Both the position numbers and the translations under genes were made by a program. A stretch of 64,000 nt of DNA from JADYZU01 sp964540965 (GTDB lineage: Bacteria; Pseudomonadota; Alphaproteobacteria; Rhodobacterales; Rhodobacteraceae), in NCBI GenBank assembly GCA_964540965.1, contig CAZIOT010000005.1:1-64000 (forward strand), given 5' to 3'. The notes under the pieces were generated by a model. That model saw nothing but the letters and a program-made list of their open reading frames with translations, was not told the origin of the DNA and searched no databases. Positions 41,142 to 49,649 of this stretch are shown here, piece after piece (positions within the stretch are counted from its first letter, which is position 1; every line of letters begins with the position of its first letter).

Positions 41142-41825
41142 TCAATAGCTGCGGATCAGCCCGACCAGCCGTCCCTGCACCTTGACCTGATCGTCGCGCA
41201 GCATCCGGGTTTCATAGGCCGGATTGGCGGCTTCGAGCGCGATCATGCCGTTCTGGCGGCGGAAGCGTTTCAGCGTCGCCTCCTGATCCTCGACCAGGGC
41301 AACCACGATGTCGCCGGTGTCGGCGGTCGAGGTTTCCCGGATCACCACGATGTCGCCGTCGTTGATGCCGGCGCCGATCATCGAATCGCCCCGAACCTCG
41401 AGCGCGTAATGTTCGCCGCGGCCGATCATGCCCTGCGGCACCGCGACGTGATGCGACACTTCGGAAATCGCGGCGATGGGCACACCGGCGGCGATGCGGC
41501 CCATCACGGCGAGTTCGACGGCGCCCGTGGCCACCGGCGGCGGCGCGGACGGGCGGTCGCCGGCGATGACCTGCGGCACGAAACCGGCGCGGGCGGCCTT
41601 GCCGGCCAGCGCCTCGGGCATCTTGACGATCTCGATGGCGCGGGCGCGATGGGCAAGGCGGCGGATGAAACCCCGCTCCTCGAGCGCGGTGATCAGGCGG
41701 TGGATGCCGGATTTCGACCGCAGATCCAGCGCCTCCTTCATTTCATCGAACGAGGGCGGCACCCCGTCCCGCGCCATGCGCGCATTGATGAATTCGAGAA
41801 GATCGAGCTGTTTTCTGGTCAGCAT
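41142..41825 (-). CDS. lexA: LexA repressor (SOS regulator)
   Basis: Self-cleaving repressor of 227 residues. The N-terminal winged helix (MLTRKQLDLLEFINARMARD, PPSFDEMKEAL, SGIHRLITALEERGF) binds GTTC-N7-GTTC sites. Cleavage would occur between A113 and G114 (GRIAAGVPIAA); the catalytic pair is S148 (RGDSMIGAG) and K186 (EATLKRF). ATG 41825 was chosen: the upstream reading would cover the operator and promoter. It carries its own consensus promoter with an embedded LexA box, so it is autoregulated. In R. capsulatus LexA has been reported to affect gene transfer agent output. Confidence 0.97.
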   Translation of the reverse strand: MLTRKQLDLLEFINARMARDGVPPSFDEMKEALDLRSKSGIHRLITALEERGFIRRLAHRARAIEIVKMPEALAGKAARAGFVPQVIAGDRPSAPPPVATGAVELAVMGRIAAGVPIAAISEVSHHVAVPQGMIGRGEHYALEVRGDSMIGAGINDGDIVVIRETSTADTGDIVVALVEDQEATLKRFRRQNGMIALEAANPAYETRMLRDDQVKVQGRLVGLIRSY

Positions 41826-41874
41826 GCGGCAGCATCCCCTGTGCGGCGACACCACACGTCGCCGTTTGGGGAAT

Positions 41875-41889
41875 GTTCTAGTCACGTTC
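41875..41889 (-). promoter_or_regulatory. SOS (LexA) box of lexA
   Basis: GTTCTAGTCACGTTC, an exact GTTC-N7-GTTC repeat, 50 bp before the lexA start. It overlaps the -10 element and part of the spacer, the ideal position for repression. Confidence 0.95.
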
Positions 41890-41903
41890 CCGTTTTGTGT
41901 CAA
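41875..41903 (-). promoter_or_regulatory. lexA promoter (consensus sigma-70)
   Basis: On the reverse strand a perfect TTGACA (41898-41903) is followed by a 17-bp spacer and TAGAAC (41875-41880). The -35 directly abuts the moeA stop codon (41904-41906), so lexA can be transcribed independently of the trp-moa-moe run. Confidence 0.88.
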
Positions 41904-43076
41904 TCACAAGCGTAGAATTTGAACCGTCGCCCCGGCCTCGGCGCCCGGATCGCCCGGTTCCTGCACGATCAGCGCATCGGCATTGGCCAGAACCGAAAGC
42001 AGCGAGGAATCCTGTCGCGGCAGCGGCAGCACTCCGCCCGCGGTGATCCTTGCCCGCAGATAGTGCTCGCGCGGGCCGTTCGGTGCCAGTGCCGCGGCAA
42101 GCCGCATCGCCTCGCGCGGGATCGGCGCCGCCGGCAGACCCTGCAGCGCGCGGATCAGCGGGGTCAGGAACACGGTGCCGCAGACCATCGACGACACCGG
42201 ATTGCCGGGCAGGCCAAGAAGGATCTGCCCCGGCCGCCGGCCGGCCATCAGCGGCTTGCCCGGCCGCATCGCGACCTTGTGGAAATCCATGCCGAATCCG
42301 GCCAGTTCCGCCGCCCGCGCCACCAGATCGTGATCCCCGACCGAGGCGCCGCCGATCGTCACCAGAAGATCGGCCCCCTCGGCCAGCGCAAAGCCCTGCG
42401 CGAGGCTTTCCATGCGGTCCGACGCAATCGGCAGCAGCCGCGCCCGCACGCCTTCGGCGCGCAGCATGGCCATGAGGCCATAGCTGTTCGAGGCGATGAT
42501 CTGGTCGGGGCCCGGCTGCCGCCCCGGCGTCACCAGCTCGTCGCCGGTGGCAAGGATCGCCACTTCGGGACTGCGGAACACCGGCACTTCGGCCAGGTTC
42601 ATCGCCGCGAGCAGCGCGATTTCCGCCGGACGCAGCCGGCGCGGCGCGGTCAGCCGCGCGCCGATGGCGAAATCGCCGCCGGCGGGGCGGATATTCGTCC
42701 CCTCGCCAAGGTTTGCGCCCAGGGTGATGCGGTCGGCGGTGCGGGTCACGTCCTCTTGCAGGACGACCATGCCGGCGCCATCGGGCACCGGGGCGCCGGT
42801 AAAGATGCGGACCGCCTGACCGGGGAGCAGGGTGCCGGCAAACCGGCGGCCGGCGGCGGCCTCTCCAATCACCTGCAAGACGGCGCCGGGCCGCGCGTCA
42901 GGCGCCGTCACCGCATAGCCGTCCATCGCCGAGGCGGTGAAGGGCGGCTGGTCGCGACGGGACACGGCATCCGCGGCCAGAACGCGGCCGGCCGCCTGCG
43001 CCAGCGCCACCACCTCGACCGCCGGCGCCGGCACCAGCGCGAACAGCCGGTCGAGCGCGGCGGCGACGGAAATCAT
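41904..43076 (-). CDS. moeA: Molybdopterin molybdenumtransferase MoeA
   Basis: Inserts molybdate into adenylylated molybdopterin, 390 residues. Domain order fits MoeA: N-terminal region with RDQPPFTASAMDGYAV (about 41-56), the MPT-binding MogA-like domain with SNSYGLMAMLRAEGV, VTIGGASVGDHDLV (about 246-259) and LLGLPGNPVSSMVC (about 290-303), then the beta domain. It overlaps moaC by 4 nt (ATGA), which couples the two molybdenum cofactor genes. Its stop touches the lexA -35 hexamer. Confidence 0.95.
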   Translation of the reverse strand: MISVAAALDRLFALVPAPAVEVVALAQAAGRVLAADAVSRRDQPPFTASAMDGYAVTAPDARPGAVLQVIGEAAAGRRFAGTLLPGQAVRIFTGAPVPDGAGMVVLQEDVTRTADRITLGANLGEGTNIRPAGGDFAIGARLTAPRRLRPAEIALLAAMNLAEVPVFRSPEVAILATGDELVTPGRQPGPDQIIASNSYGLMAMLRAEGVRARLLPIASDRMESLAQGFALAEGADLLVTIGGASVGDHDLVARAAELAGFGMDFHKVAMRPGKPLMAGRRPGQILLGLPGNPVSSMVCGTVFLTPLIRALQGLPAAPIPREAMRLAAALAPNGPREHYLRARITAGGVLPLPRQDSSLLSVLANADALIVQEPGDPGAEAGATVQILRL

Positions 43077-43546
43077 GCCTCGAACCGGCCGGACTTGCCG
43101 CCATCCTTGAGCGTGACGCGGATGCCGCCGGTTTCCATGCCGCGGTCCACCGCCTTGAGCATGTCATAGACCGTGAGGCAGGCGACCGAGACGGCGGTCA
43201 GCGCCTCCATCTCGACCCCGGTCTGGCCAAGGGTGCGCACGGTGGCGCTGACGCGGACGCCGGGCAGGGCGGGGTCGGGCGCCAAGTCGACGGCAACCCG
43301 GGTCACCGGCAGCGGATGGCAAAGCGGGATCAGATCGGCGGTGCGCTTGACCGCCATGATGCCGGCGATCCGCGCCACGCCCAGCACATCGCCCTTTGCC
43401 GCGGTGCCCTGCACCACCAGCGCCAGGGTTTCGGGCTGCATCCGCACATGACCCTCGGCCCGGGCAATGCGGTCGGTGGCGGGCTTGTCCGTCACATCGA
43501 CCATATGCGCCTGCCCTTCGGCGTCGAAATGCGTCAGCCCGACCAT
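43073..43546 (-). CDS. moaC: Cyclic pyranopterin monophosphate synthase MoaC
   Basis: Second enzyme of molybdenum cofactor synthesis, acting with MoaA, 157 residues. Family motifs: LTHFDAEGQAHMVDVTDKPA at the N terminus, KRTADLIPLCHPLPVTRV (about 69-86) and GVEMEALTAVSVACLTVYDM (about 111-130), which carries the conserved Glu, Met and Asp residues of the active site. It starts immediately after trpC (0-1 bp gap) and overlaps moeA by 4 nt, so it belongs to a trpC-moaC-moeA unit, the usual Rhodobacterales order. Confidence 0.96.
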   Translation of the reverse strand: MVGLTHFDAEGQAHMVDVTDKPATDRIARAEGHVRMQPETLALVVQGTAAKGDVLGVARIAGIMAVKRTADLIPLCHPLPVTRVAVDLAPDPALPGVRVSATVRTLGQTGVEMEALTAVSVACLTVYDMLKAVDRGMETGGIRVTLKDGGKSGRFEA

Positions 43547-44356
43547 CTAGAGGGCCATCGGCGCGGAATAGGGATTGGCCAGCAGGCTGCGGGTCGCAAG
43601 GGCCACATCGTCCTGCCGCATCAGGCTTTCGCCGATCAGGAAGGCGCGGGCACCGTAACGGGCAAGATCGGCAAGGTCGGCGGGGGTGAACAGCCCGCTT
43701 TCGGCGACGATCAGCCGGTCCGGCGGCACCATCCGCGCCAGCCGCCGCGTGGTGTCGAGCGTCACCTCGAAGGTCTGGAGGTTGCGGTTGTTGATGCCGA
43801 TCAGGCGCGAGGACAGCTTTTCGGCCCGTTCGAGTTCGGCCTGGTCATGCACCTCGATCAGCGCGTCCATCTTCCAGCGCGTCGCCTCTGCCTCGAGCTC
43901 GGCCGCCTGGGCATCGCTGACCGAGGCCATGATGATGAGGATGCAATCGGCGCCCAGCGCCCGCGACTCGGCCACCTGCCAGGGGTCGTAGAGGAAATCC
44001 TTGCGCAGCACCGGCAGATCGCAGGCTGCACGCGCCGCGGTCAGATAGGCATCGTCGCCCTGGAATGACGGGCCGTCGGTCAGCACCGAAAGGCAGGTGG
44101 CGCCGCCGTCCTGATAGGCGCGGGCCAGCGCCGGCGGGTCGAAATCGGCACGGATCAGGCCCCGGGACGGGCTGGCCTTCTTGATCTCGGCTATCAGGCC
44201 ATAACCATGGCGTGTCGCCTCGGTCAGGCGGTCGGCAAAGCCGCGCACGGGGGGCGCAGCGGCGGCCCGCGCCTCGATATCCGCCTGCGGGTTCGCTGCC
44301 TTGCGGGCGGCCACGTCCTCAAGCTTGTAGGTCTTGATCTTGTCGAGAATATCCAT
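43547..44356 (-). CDS. trpC: Indole-3-glycerol phosphate synthase
   Basis: Forms indole glycerol phosphate in tryptophan synthesis, 269 residues, TIM barrel. Motifs: MDILDKIKTYKLEDVAARKA start, catalytic AEIKKASPSRGLIRADFDP (about 56-74), VLRKDFLYDPWQVAESRALG (about 116-135) and INNRNLQTFEVTL (about 187-199). It is downstream of trpG and trpD on the same strand, but two other genes (ung, DUF3592) lie between trpD and trpC. Confidence 0.97.
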   Translation of the reverse strand: MDILDKIKTYKLEDVAARKAANPQADIEARAAAAPPVRGFADRLTEATRHGYGLIAEIKKASPSRGLIRADFDPPALARAYQDGGATCLSVLTDGPSFQGDDAYLTAARAACDLPVLRKDFLYDPWQVAESRALGADCILIIMASVSDAQAAELEAEATRWKMDALIEVHDQAELERAEKLSSRLIGINNRNLQTFEVTLDTTRRLARMVPPDRLIVAESGLFTPADLADLARYGARAFLIGESLMRQDDVALATRSLLANPYSAPMAL

Positions 44357-44398
44357 GCTGCGGTTTTAACCACCGTTCCGGGCGAAGGAAAGCGCCTG

Positions 44399-44887
44399 TC
44401 ACCCGCCTGCGGCGGAACGACCGGGCCAGAGACGCACTGCCGCAAGGATCAGAAGGGCCACAAGGGCCTGCAGCCCGCCGGTCAAGGCAAGGACAAAACC
44501 CCAGTATCTGTGCGACCCCGGCTCGATCTGGACCGCGCCGGGACGGCCGGGCAGAACGCGCACCTCGACCGGGTCGCCGGGTGCAAGGCGGTTGTGGAAG
44601 GCGCGGCTGACCTCGCGCGTTTCCTCTTGCGGCTGGTCTACGGCTGGCGGCTGATAGCGGATCGTCACATGGTAGCTGACGCGAAAGGTGGTGGTGCCCG
44701 GGGTGCCCCGTCTGTTTTCGCTCAGCTCGACGACGACGGCCGTGACCGGCACGCCCTGACGGTCGAACAATGCGGCGCGCAGGTAGAACCAGCCGCCCGT
44801 CGCGCCAAGCCCGAGGGCAAGGACAACAAGGAAACCCGCGAGGATGTTGGCCGCGTGCCGCACGGAGGGGGTCATGGCGGGCGGCAT
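44399..44887 (-). CDS. DUF3592 membrane protein
   Basis: Protein of 162 residues with two membrane helices: ILAGFLVVLALGLGATGGWF (about 15-34) and GFVLALTGGLQALVALLILA (about 129-148). Between them is a periplasmic beta domain typical of DUF3592 (VTAVVVELSENRRG, VSYHVTIRYQPP, LAPGDPVEVRVLPGRPGAVQ). Function unknown. It lies between ung and trpC on the same strand. Start could also be the ATG at 44875. Confidence 0.78.
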   Translation of the reverse strand: MPPAMTPSVRHAANILAGFLVVLALGLGATGGWFYLRAALFDRQGVPVTAVVVELSENRRGTPGTTTFRVSYHVTIRYQPPAVDQPQEETREVSRAFHNRLAPGDPVEVRVLPGRPGAVQIEPGSHRYWGFVLALTGGLQALVALLILAAVRLWPGRSAAGG

Positions 44888-44921
44888 CGCCGCCGGGGTC
44901 GGCCTGCGTCAAGAAGATCGG

Positions 44922-45566
44922 TCACGCCGCCCAGTCGACCTGCACCTCGCCCCGCGCCGCCAGCCAGTCGTTCACCCGGCTGAACGGGCGCGAGCCCAGA
45001 AAGCCCCGATAGGCCGACAGGGGCGAGGGATGGGCGCTTTCGATCACCAGATGGCCGGGGTGGCCCAAATGCCGGCGATAGGACTGCGCCGGTCCGCCCC
45101 ACAGCAGAAAGGCGCGCGGCCGGTCGTCCAGCCGGAGCAACACCTGCGCCACCAACTGGTCCCAGCCGAGCCGGGAATGGCCCTGCGCCCGCCCCTCGGG
45201 CACGGTCAGTGCGGTGTTGAGCAGAAGCACACCCTGTCGCGCCCAGCCGGACAGGTCGGTATCTTCACGCGATACATCAAGATCGCTGTGCAATTCCTTG
45301 AAGATATTGCCAAGGCTGTCCAGCCGGCCGCCGAAATGCCGCGGGATGGAAAAGGCAAGACCATCGGCCTTGCCCGGTGTGTGATAGGGATCCTGCCCAA
45401 GGATCACTACCCGCACGGCATCGGGTGGGCACAAGGCCAGCGCGCGGAACCGCGCCGCTTCCGGCGGATAGACCGGCCCGGCCTCGGCCGCGACGGCGGC
45501 GGCGATCCGCGGCCAGTCCCCGGTCCAGAACGGCAGGTCCGCCCAGCCGGGCAGGTCGGGGGTCAT
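44922..45566 (-). CDS. ung: Uracil-DNA glycosylase (family 1)
   Basis: Removes uracil from DNA, 214 residues. The water-activating motif is ILGQDPYHTPGKADGLAFSI (D59), the uracil pocket has LLNTALTV, and the DNA-intercalation loop is HPSPLSAYRGFLG with the catalytic histidine (about residue 184). Its start overlaps trpD by 4 nt. The insertion of this repair gene into the trp run breaks trpD from trpC and is not functionally obvious; it may simply use the trp promoter. Confidence 0.96.
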   Translation of the reverse strand: MTPDLPGWADLPFWTGDWPRIAAAVAAEAGPVYPPEAARFRALALCPPDAVRVVILGQDPYHTPGKADGLAFSIPRHFGGRLDSLGNIFKELHSDLDVSREDTDLSGWARQGVLLLNTALTVPEGRAQGHSRLGWDQLVAQVLLRLDDRPRAFLLWGGPAQSYRRHLGHPGHLVIESAHPSPLSAYRGFLGSRPFSRVNDWLAARGEVQVDWAA

Positions 45567-46576
45567 GCCGGCGAAATCGCCGCCAGCCGGGTCAGGGCGG
45601 CCTTCGCCGCACCGGAATCGATGCTGGCGCGGGCCTGTTCTGCGCCCTCCTTCAGCCCGTCTGCCTTGCCGGCGATCACCAGCGCCGCGGCGGCGTTCAG
45701 CAGCACCGCGTCGCGATAGGCACCGGTCGCCCCGTCCAGCAACTCGCGGAAGGCCGCCGCGTTCTGCGCCGGCGTGCCGCCGATCACCGCCTCGAACGGA
45801 TGCACCGGCAGGCCGGCGTCCTCGGGGTGGATTTCGAATTCCGTGACTGCGCCGCCGTCCAGCCCGGCAACCCAGGTCGCCCCGGCGATCGATATCTCGT
45901 CGGTGCCGTCGCTGCCATGCACCAGCCAGGCGCGGTCCGACCCCAGCGTGCGCAGGGTTTCGGCCATCGGCCGGATGATGTCGCGCGAAAAGGCGCCGGT
46001 CAGTTGCCGCCGCACCCCGGCGGGGTTCGACAGCGGCCCGAGGATGTTGAAGATGGTCCGGGTGCCCAGTTCGGCGCGCGTCGGCCCGACATGTTTCATC
46101 GCCGGATGGTGCATCGGCGCCATCATGAAGCCGATCCCGGCCTCGGCCAGCCCGCGTTCGACCACCTCGGGCCCGACCATGACGTTGATGCCGAGTTGCC
46201 CCAGCGCATCCGCCGCCCCAGATTTCGACGACAGGTTGCGGTTGCCGTGCTTGGCCACCGGCACGCCGGCGCCGGCGACGGTAAAGGCCGTCGCGGTCGA
46301 GATGTTGAGCGTGCCCTTGCCGTCGCCGCCGGTGCCGACGATGTCCATCGCGCCCGCAGGCGCCCGCACCGGCAGGCAGCGGGCGCGCATCACCGCGGCG
46401 GCGGCGGCATATTCGTCGACAGTCTCGCCCCGCGTCCGCAGCGCCATGAGAAAGCCGCCGATCTGGCTGGGCGTGGCGTCGCCGTTGAACAGGATTTCGA
46501 ACGCGGCGCGCGCCTCCTCGGGCGTCAGGGGCCGGGTGCAGGCTGCGGCGATCAGCGGCTTCAGCGCCTCGCTCAT
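45563..46576 (-). CDS. trpD: Anthranilate phosphoribosyltransferase
   Basis: Second step of tryptophan synthesis, 337 residues. The PRPP-binding motif is DIVGTGGDGKGTLNISTATA (about 79-98), followed by VAKHGNRNLSSKSGAADAL. Anthranilate-site residues lie in PMHHPAMKHVGPTRAELGTR (about 153-172). It overlaps trpG by 4 nt upstream and ung by 4 nt downstream, so all three are translationally coupled. Confidence 0.97.
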   Translation of the reverse strand: MSEALKPLIAAACTRPLTPEEARAAFEILFNGDATPSQIGGFLMALRTRGETVDEYAAAAAVMRARCLPVRAPAGAMDIVGTGGDGKGTLNISTATAFTVAGAGVPVAKHGNRNLSSKSGAADALGQLGINVMVGPEVVERGLAEAGIGFMMAPMHHPAMKHVGPTRAELGTRTIFNILGPLSNPAGVRRQLTGAFSRDIIRPMAETLRTLGSDRAWLVHGSDGTDEISIAGATWVAGLDGGAVTEFEIHPEDAGLPVHPFEAVIGGTPAQNAAAFRELLDGATGAYRDAVLLNAAAALVIAGKADGLKEGAEQARASIDSGAAKAALTRLAAISPA

Positions 46577-47154
46577 GCCGGCACCGGGACGCGTGTCAGG
46601 AAATTGCGCAGCAGGGCATGGCCATGTTCGCTGGCGATGCTTTCGGGGTGGAACTGAACGCCCTCGATCGGCAGCGTCTTGTGGCGCAGGCCCATGATCG
46701 TGCCGTCCTCGAGCCAGGCGGTGACTTCAAGGCTTGCCGGCAGGCTTTCGCGCTCGACCACCAGCGAATGATAGCGTGTGGCAAGGAAGGGCGAGGGCAG
46801 GCCGGCAAAGACGCCCTGTCCGGCATGATGCATGGCACCCATCTTGCCGTGGACGATCTCGTGGCAGCGCACCACCTTGCCGCCGAACGCCTCGCCTATC
46901 GCCTGATGGCCAAGGCAGACACCCAGAAGCGGGGTGCGGGTTTCTGCCGCGGCCGCAGTCAGCGCCAGGCAGATCCCCGCCTGCGCCGGATCGCAGGGGC
47001 CGGGCGACAGCACGATGGCATCGGGCCGCAGCCCCATCGCATCCTGCACCGTCAGCGCGTCATTGCGGCGGACCACGACATCGGCGCCCAGCTCGCCCAG
47101 ATAGTGGACAAGGTTGTAGGTAAAGCTGTCGTAGTTGTCGATCAGCAAGAGCAT
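46573..47154 (-). CDS. trpG: Anthranilate/aminodeoxychorismate synthase glutaminase subunit
   Basis: Class I glutamine amidotransferase supplying ammonia to anthranilate synthase, and in many bacteria also to aminodeoxychorismate synthase (PabA), 193 residues. The triad is C80 in LLGVCLGHQAIGEAFGG with the histidine and glutamate of VQFHPESIAS (about 166-175). The N-terminal LLIDNYDSFTYNLVHYLGEL is standard. It heads the trpG-trpD-ung run; trpE is not in the window, being replaced upstream by a divergent polysaccharide deacetylase gene. Confidence 0.95.
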   Translation of the reverse strand: MLLLIDNYDSFTYNLVHYLGELGADVVVRRNDALTVQDAMGLRPDAIVLSPGPCDPAQAGICLALTAAAAETRTPLLGVCLGHQAIGEAFGGKVVRCHEIVHGKMGAMHHAGQGVFAGLPSPFLATRYHSLVVERESLPASLEVTAWLEDGTIMGLRHKTLPIEGVQFHPESIASEHGHALLRNFLTRVPVPA

Positions 47155-47310
47155 CGCGCCGTCCTTTCGGGACTTGGGGCCTTTCGAAACCTCGGGCCGG
47201 AACTTGGGACTAGAGCGTTCCGCCCCATGCCTCTATAGTTGCGCATTGATGGGCCGGGCGCGGGATTGCGTCAAGGCGGTCGGGCGACGAACAACAAGAG
47301 CAGGCAGGTC

Positions 47311-49227
47311 GTGGTGCGCGGTTTCATTCTCGGCTCGGTATCGGGGCTGGCCTTCGCGGCCGTGGTATTGGGATCGGCGTCGCTGATCGCACCGCAACCG
47401 GCTGGCAACGCGCCGCCGGTGCCGCCGGAAACCGATCTGGCGCAGGATGCGCGCGAGGTGATGCCGGCGGAGGGGTCGGCCGATCCCGCGGCAGCGGCGC
47501 CCGATCTGGTGGACGGGCCGGCGCTGGCCGGGGCGCCCGAAATCGCGGCGCCGGGCAGCGAGGCGGAAGAAACCCTGCTGCCGGCCGCCGATACGGCGCC
47601 CGCCGAAGTGCCCGAGGCCTCGGGCGTGGCGGCGGAACTGGCCGATCCGGTGGCGGACACCGCCGATGCCGCCAGCCTGCCCGCGGCAGATGCGCCGCTG
47701 ACGACCGGCGGGCCGGCCGCGCCGCAGGTGCCGGCCGGTGAACCCGCCGTCGAGATCGCCACCACCCCGGCCGAGCGTCCGGCGCCGCCGGCCCCGGCCC
47801 TGACCGAACCCGAGGCGGGCGCCGCCGCCCCCGGTGTAAGCGCCGTCACCGATGCCGCGACCGGCACCCCGGCCGCCGGGACGGTTGCGGCCGAGCCGGC
47901 CGATGCCGGGCCTGCTGCCGATACCGCCAGCGCCCCGCCCGCCGCCGCCACCGAAGCGGCGCCGCCACCCTTGGCCACGGCCGAGGCGGCGCCCGAGGCC
48001 CCGGCCGCCGAAAGCGGCATCGTCACGGCCGAAACCCCGGTGCCGCCGCTGGCCGAAGATGAGGCGCCCGTGATCGCGGCGGCGATCCCTGCACCTGACG
48101 CCGATGCGCCCCCCGCGGTCGAGACCGGCACCGATGAGACCGCGCCGGCACCGGCCGAGGCTGCCGACGAGCCACCCGCTGTCGCGGCGGGCGAGGGCGA
48201 GCCGCTGGTTGCCGCCGAAGGCGCCGCGCCCGAAGCCGCGGTGCCGCCCGACGATGAACCACCCGCCGTCGCGGCGGGCGAGGTCGAACCGCTGGTGCCT
48301 GCCGCAGAAGGCGCCGCGCCCCCGGCTGACGAGCCACCCGCCGTTGCGTCGGACGAGTCGCAACCACCTTTGCCCGCTGCCGAAGGTGCCGATGCGCCGC
48401 CCGCCGGGACCGTGCCCGGGGCCGGCGGCACCCTGCTTGCCCAGGCTGAACCGGCGCTGCCGGGCGGCGATACCGGCATCCGCGTCAACCGCCCCGGATC
48501 GGATGCCGCCGCCGCCGCGGAACCCGCCCCGCCGGCCGAGGAACCCGCAGCCGACCTGCCGCCGCTCGAGGGGCAGGCCGCCGCATTCGACAATCCGCAG
48601 GGCCTGCCGCTCCTCTCCATCGTGCTGATCGACGACGGCTCCATGTCGCCCGGCGCGGCGATCATCGGCGCGATCCCGTTCCCGGTGACGGTGGCGCTCG
48701 ACCCCGGCATGGAGGGCGCCGCGGCGACCATGCAGGCCTATCGCGCCGAGGGCATCGAGGTCGCGGCGCTGGTGCGGCTGCCCGCCAGCGCGACCGCCGC
48801 CGATCTTGACGTGACATTGCAGGCGACCTTTGCCGAACTGCCGCAGGCGCTGGCGCTGGTCGATGCCGGATCGGGCGGCCTTGCCGCCGACCGGACCCTG
48901 ACCGAAACCGCCGCCCGGCGTCTGGCCGACCAGGGCCGGGGGCTGGCCGTGCTGTCCGAGGGGCTGAACCCCGCGCTGCGCGATGCCGAACGGGACGGCG
49001 CCCCGGTTGCCGCGATCTACCGCGACCTTGATGCCGAGGGGCAGGACGCCCGCGTCATCCGCCGCTTCATCGATCAGGCCGCCTTCCGCGCCCGGCAGGA
49101 CGGCGCCGTGGTTCTGGTCGCCCGCCTGCGGCCCGAGACGATCTCGGCCCTGACCCTGTGGGGCACCGCGAACCGGGCGGGCGAGGTGGCGATGGCGCCC
49201 TTGTCGGCGGTGCTGACGGCCGAGTAG
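47311..49227 (+). CDS. Divergent polysaccharide deacetylase family protein with long Ala/Pro linker
   Basis: Protein of 638 residues. The N terminus is a membrane anchor (RGFILGSVSGLAFAAVVLGS). Residues of about 35-415 are an Ala/Pro/Glu-rich, low-complexity and probably disordered periplasmic linker containing an imperfect triple repeat. The C-terminal domain (about 430-638: LLSIVLIDDGSMSPGAAIIG, PFPVTVALDPGMEGAAATMQ, YRAEGIEVAALVRLP) fits the divergent polysaccharide deacetylase (YibQ-like) family. The metal-binding histidines of true deacetylases are not evident, so catalysis is doubtful. Start is GTG 47311 or the adjacent GTG 47314. Confidence 0.78.
   Translation: MVRGFILGSVSGLAFAAVVLGSASLIAPQPAGNAPPVPPETDLAQDAREVMPAEGSADPAAAAPDLVDGPALAGAPEIAAPGSEAEETLLPAADTAPAEVPEASGVAAELADPVADTADAASLPAADAPLTTGGPAAPQVPAGEPAVEIATTPAERPAPPAPALTEPEAGAAAPGVSAVTDAATGTPAAGTVAAEPADAGPAADTASAPPAAATEAAPPPLATAEAAPEAPAAESGIVTAETPVPPLAEDEAPVIAAAIPAPDADAPPAVETGTDETAPAPAEAADEPPAVAAGEGEPLVAAEGAAPEAAVPPDDEPPAVAAGEVEPLVPAAEGAAPPADEPPAVASDESQPPLPAAEGADAPPAGTVPGAGGTLLAQAEPALPGGDTGIRVNRPGSDAAAAAEPAPPAEEPAADLPPLEGQAAAFDNPQGLPLLSIVLIDDGSMSPGAAIIGAIPFPVTVALDPGMEGAAATMQAYRAEGIEVAALVRLPASATAADLDVTLQATFAELPQALALVDAGSGGLAADRTLTETAARRLADQGRGLAVLSEGLNPALRDAERDGAPVAAIYRDLDAEGQDARVIRRFIDQAAFRARQDGAVVLVARLRPETISALTLWGTANRAGEVAMAPLSAVLTAE
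48166..48414 (+). repeat. Imperfect in-frame triple repeat in the deacetylase linker
   Basis: Three units start at 48166, 48253 and 48328, each beginning DEPPAVA and followed by an acidic stretch, (P)LVPAAEGA-like and a Pro/Ala tail. Unit lengths are about 29, 25 and 29 codons. It looks like tandem duplication with divergence and could vary in copy number between strains. Confidence 0.65.
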
Positions 49228-49265
49228 GGCGCCGGTCAGGGCCTGTGCGCAGGGAACCGGCGCGC

Positions 49266-49649
49266 TTACCCGCGATCCTCGAGCAGATCCCAGCGGTTGC
49301 CGAACGGGTCGCGCCAGACCGCGACCTTGCCATAGGGCTCTGACCGCGGCGCTTCCTCGAACGCGACCCCGGCGGCCGTCATCCGGGCGAAATCGGCATC
49401 GAAATCGCGGCTGGCCAGGAAAAAGCCGACCCGTCCGCCGGTCTGGTTGCCTATCGCGGCCGCCTGGCTGGCCTCGGTTGCGCGGGCCAGAAGCAGGCCG
49501 CAATCGCCACCTGGCGGCCGCACCACCACCCAGCGCTTGCCGCCGCCCATGTCGTCATCCGCCACCAGATTGAAACCCGCGGCGTCGCGATAGAACGCAA
49601 TGGCAGCGTCGTAATCGGGCACCACCAGCGCGACCAGCGACAGCCTCAT
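49266..49649 (-). CDS. VOC family protein (glyoxalase/dioxygenase fold)
   Basis: Small protein of 127 residues with paired beta-alpha-beta-beta-beta modules: RLSLVALVVPDYDAAIAFYR at the start and VGFFLASRDFDADFARMTAA then KVAVWRDPFGNRWDLLEDRG at the end. The terminal Asp/Glu-type metal ligand is present, but the first metal histidine is not obvious. Related proteins act as lactoylglutathione lyases, antibiotic-binding or extradiol enzymes; none can be chosen. It overlaps the leucyltransferase gene by 4 nt (ATGA) and is its downstream partner. Confidence 0.88.
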   Translation of the reverse strand: MRLSLVALVVPDYDAAIAFYRDAAGFNLVADDDMGGGKRWVVVRPPGGDCGLLLARATEASQAAAIGNQTGGRVGFFLASRDFDADFARMTAAGVAFEEAPRSEPYGKVAVWRDPFGNRWDLLEDRG

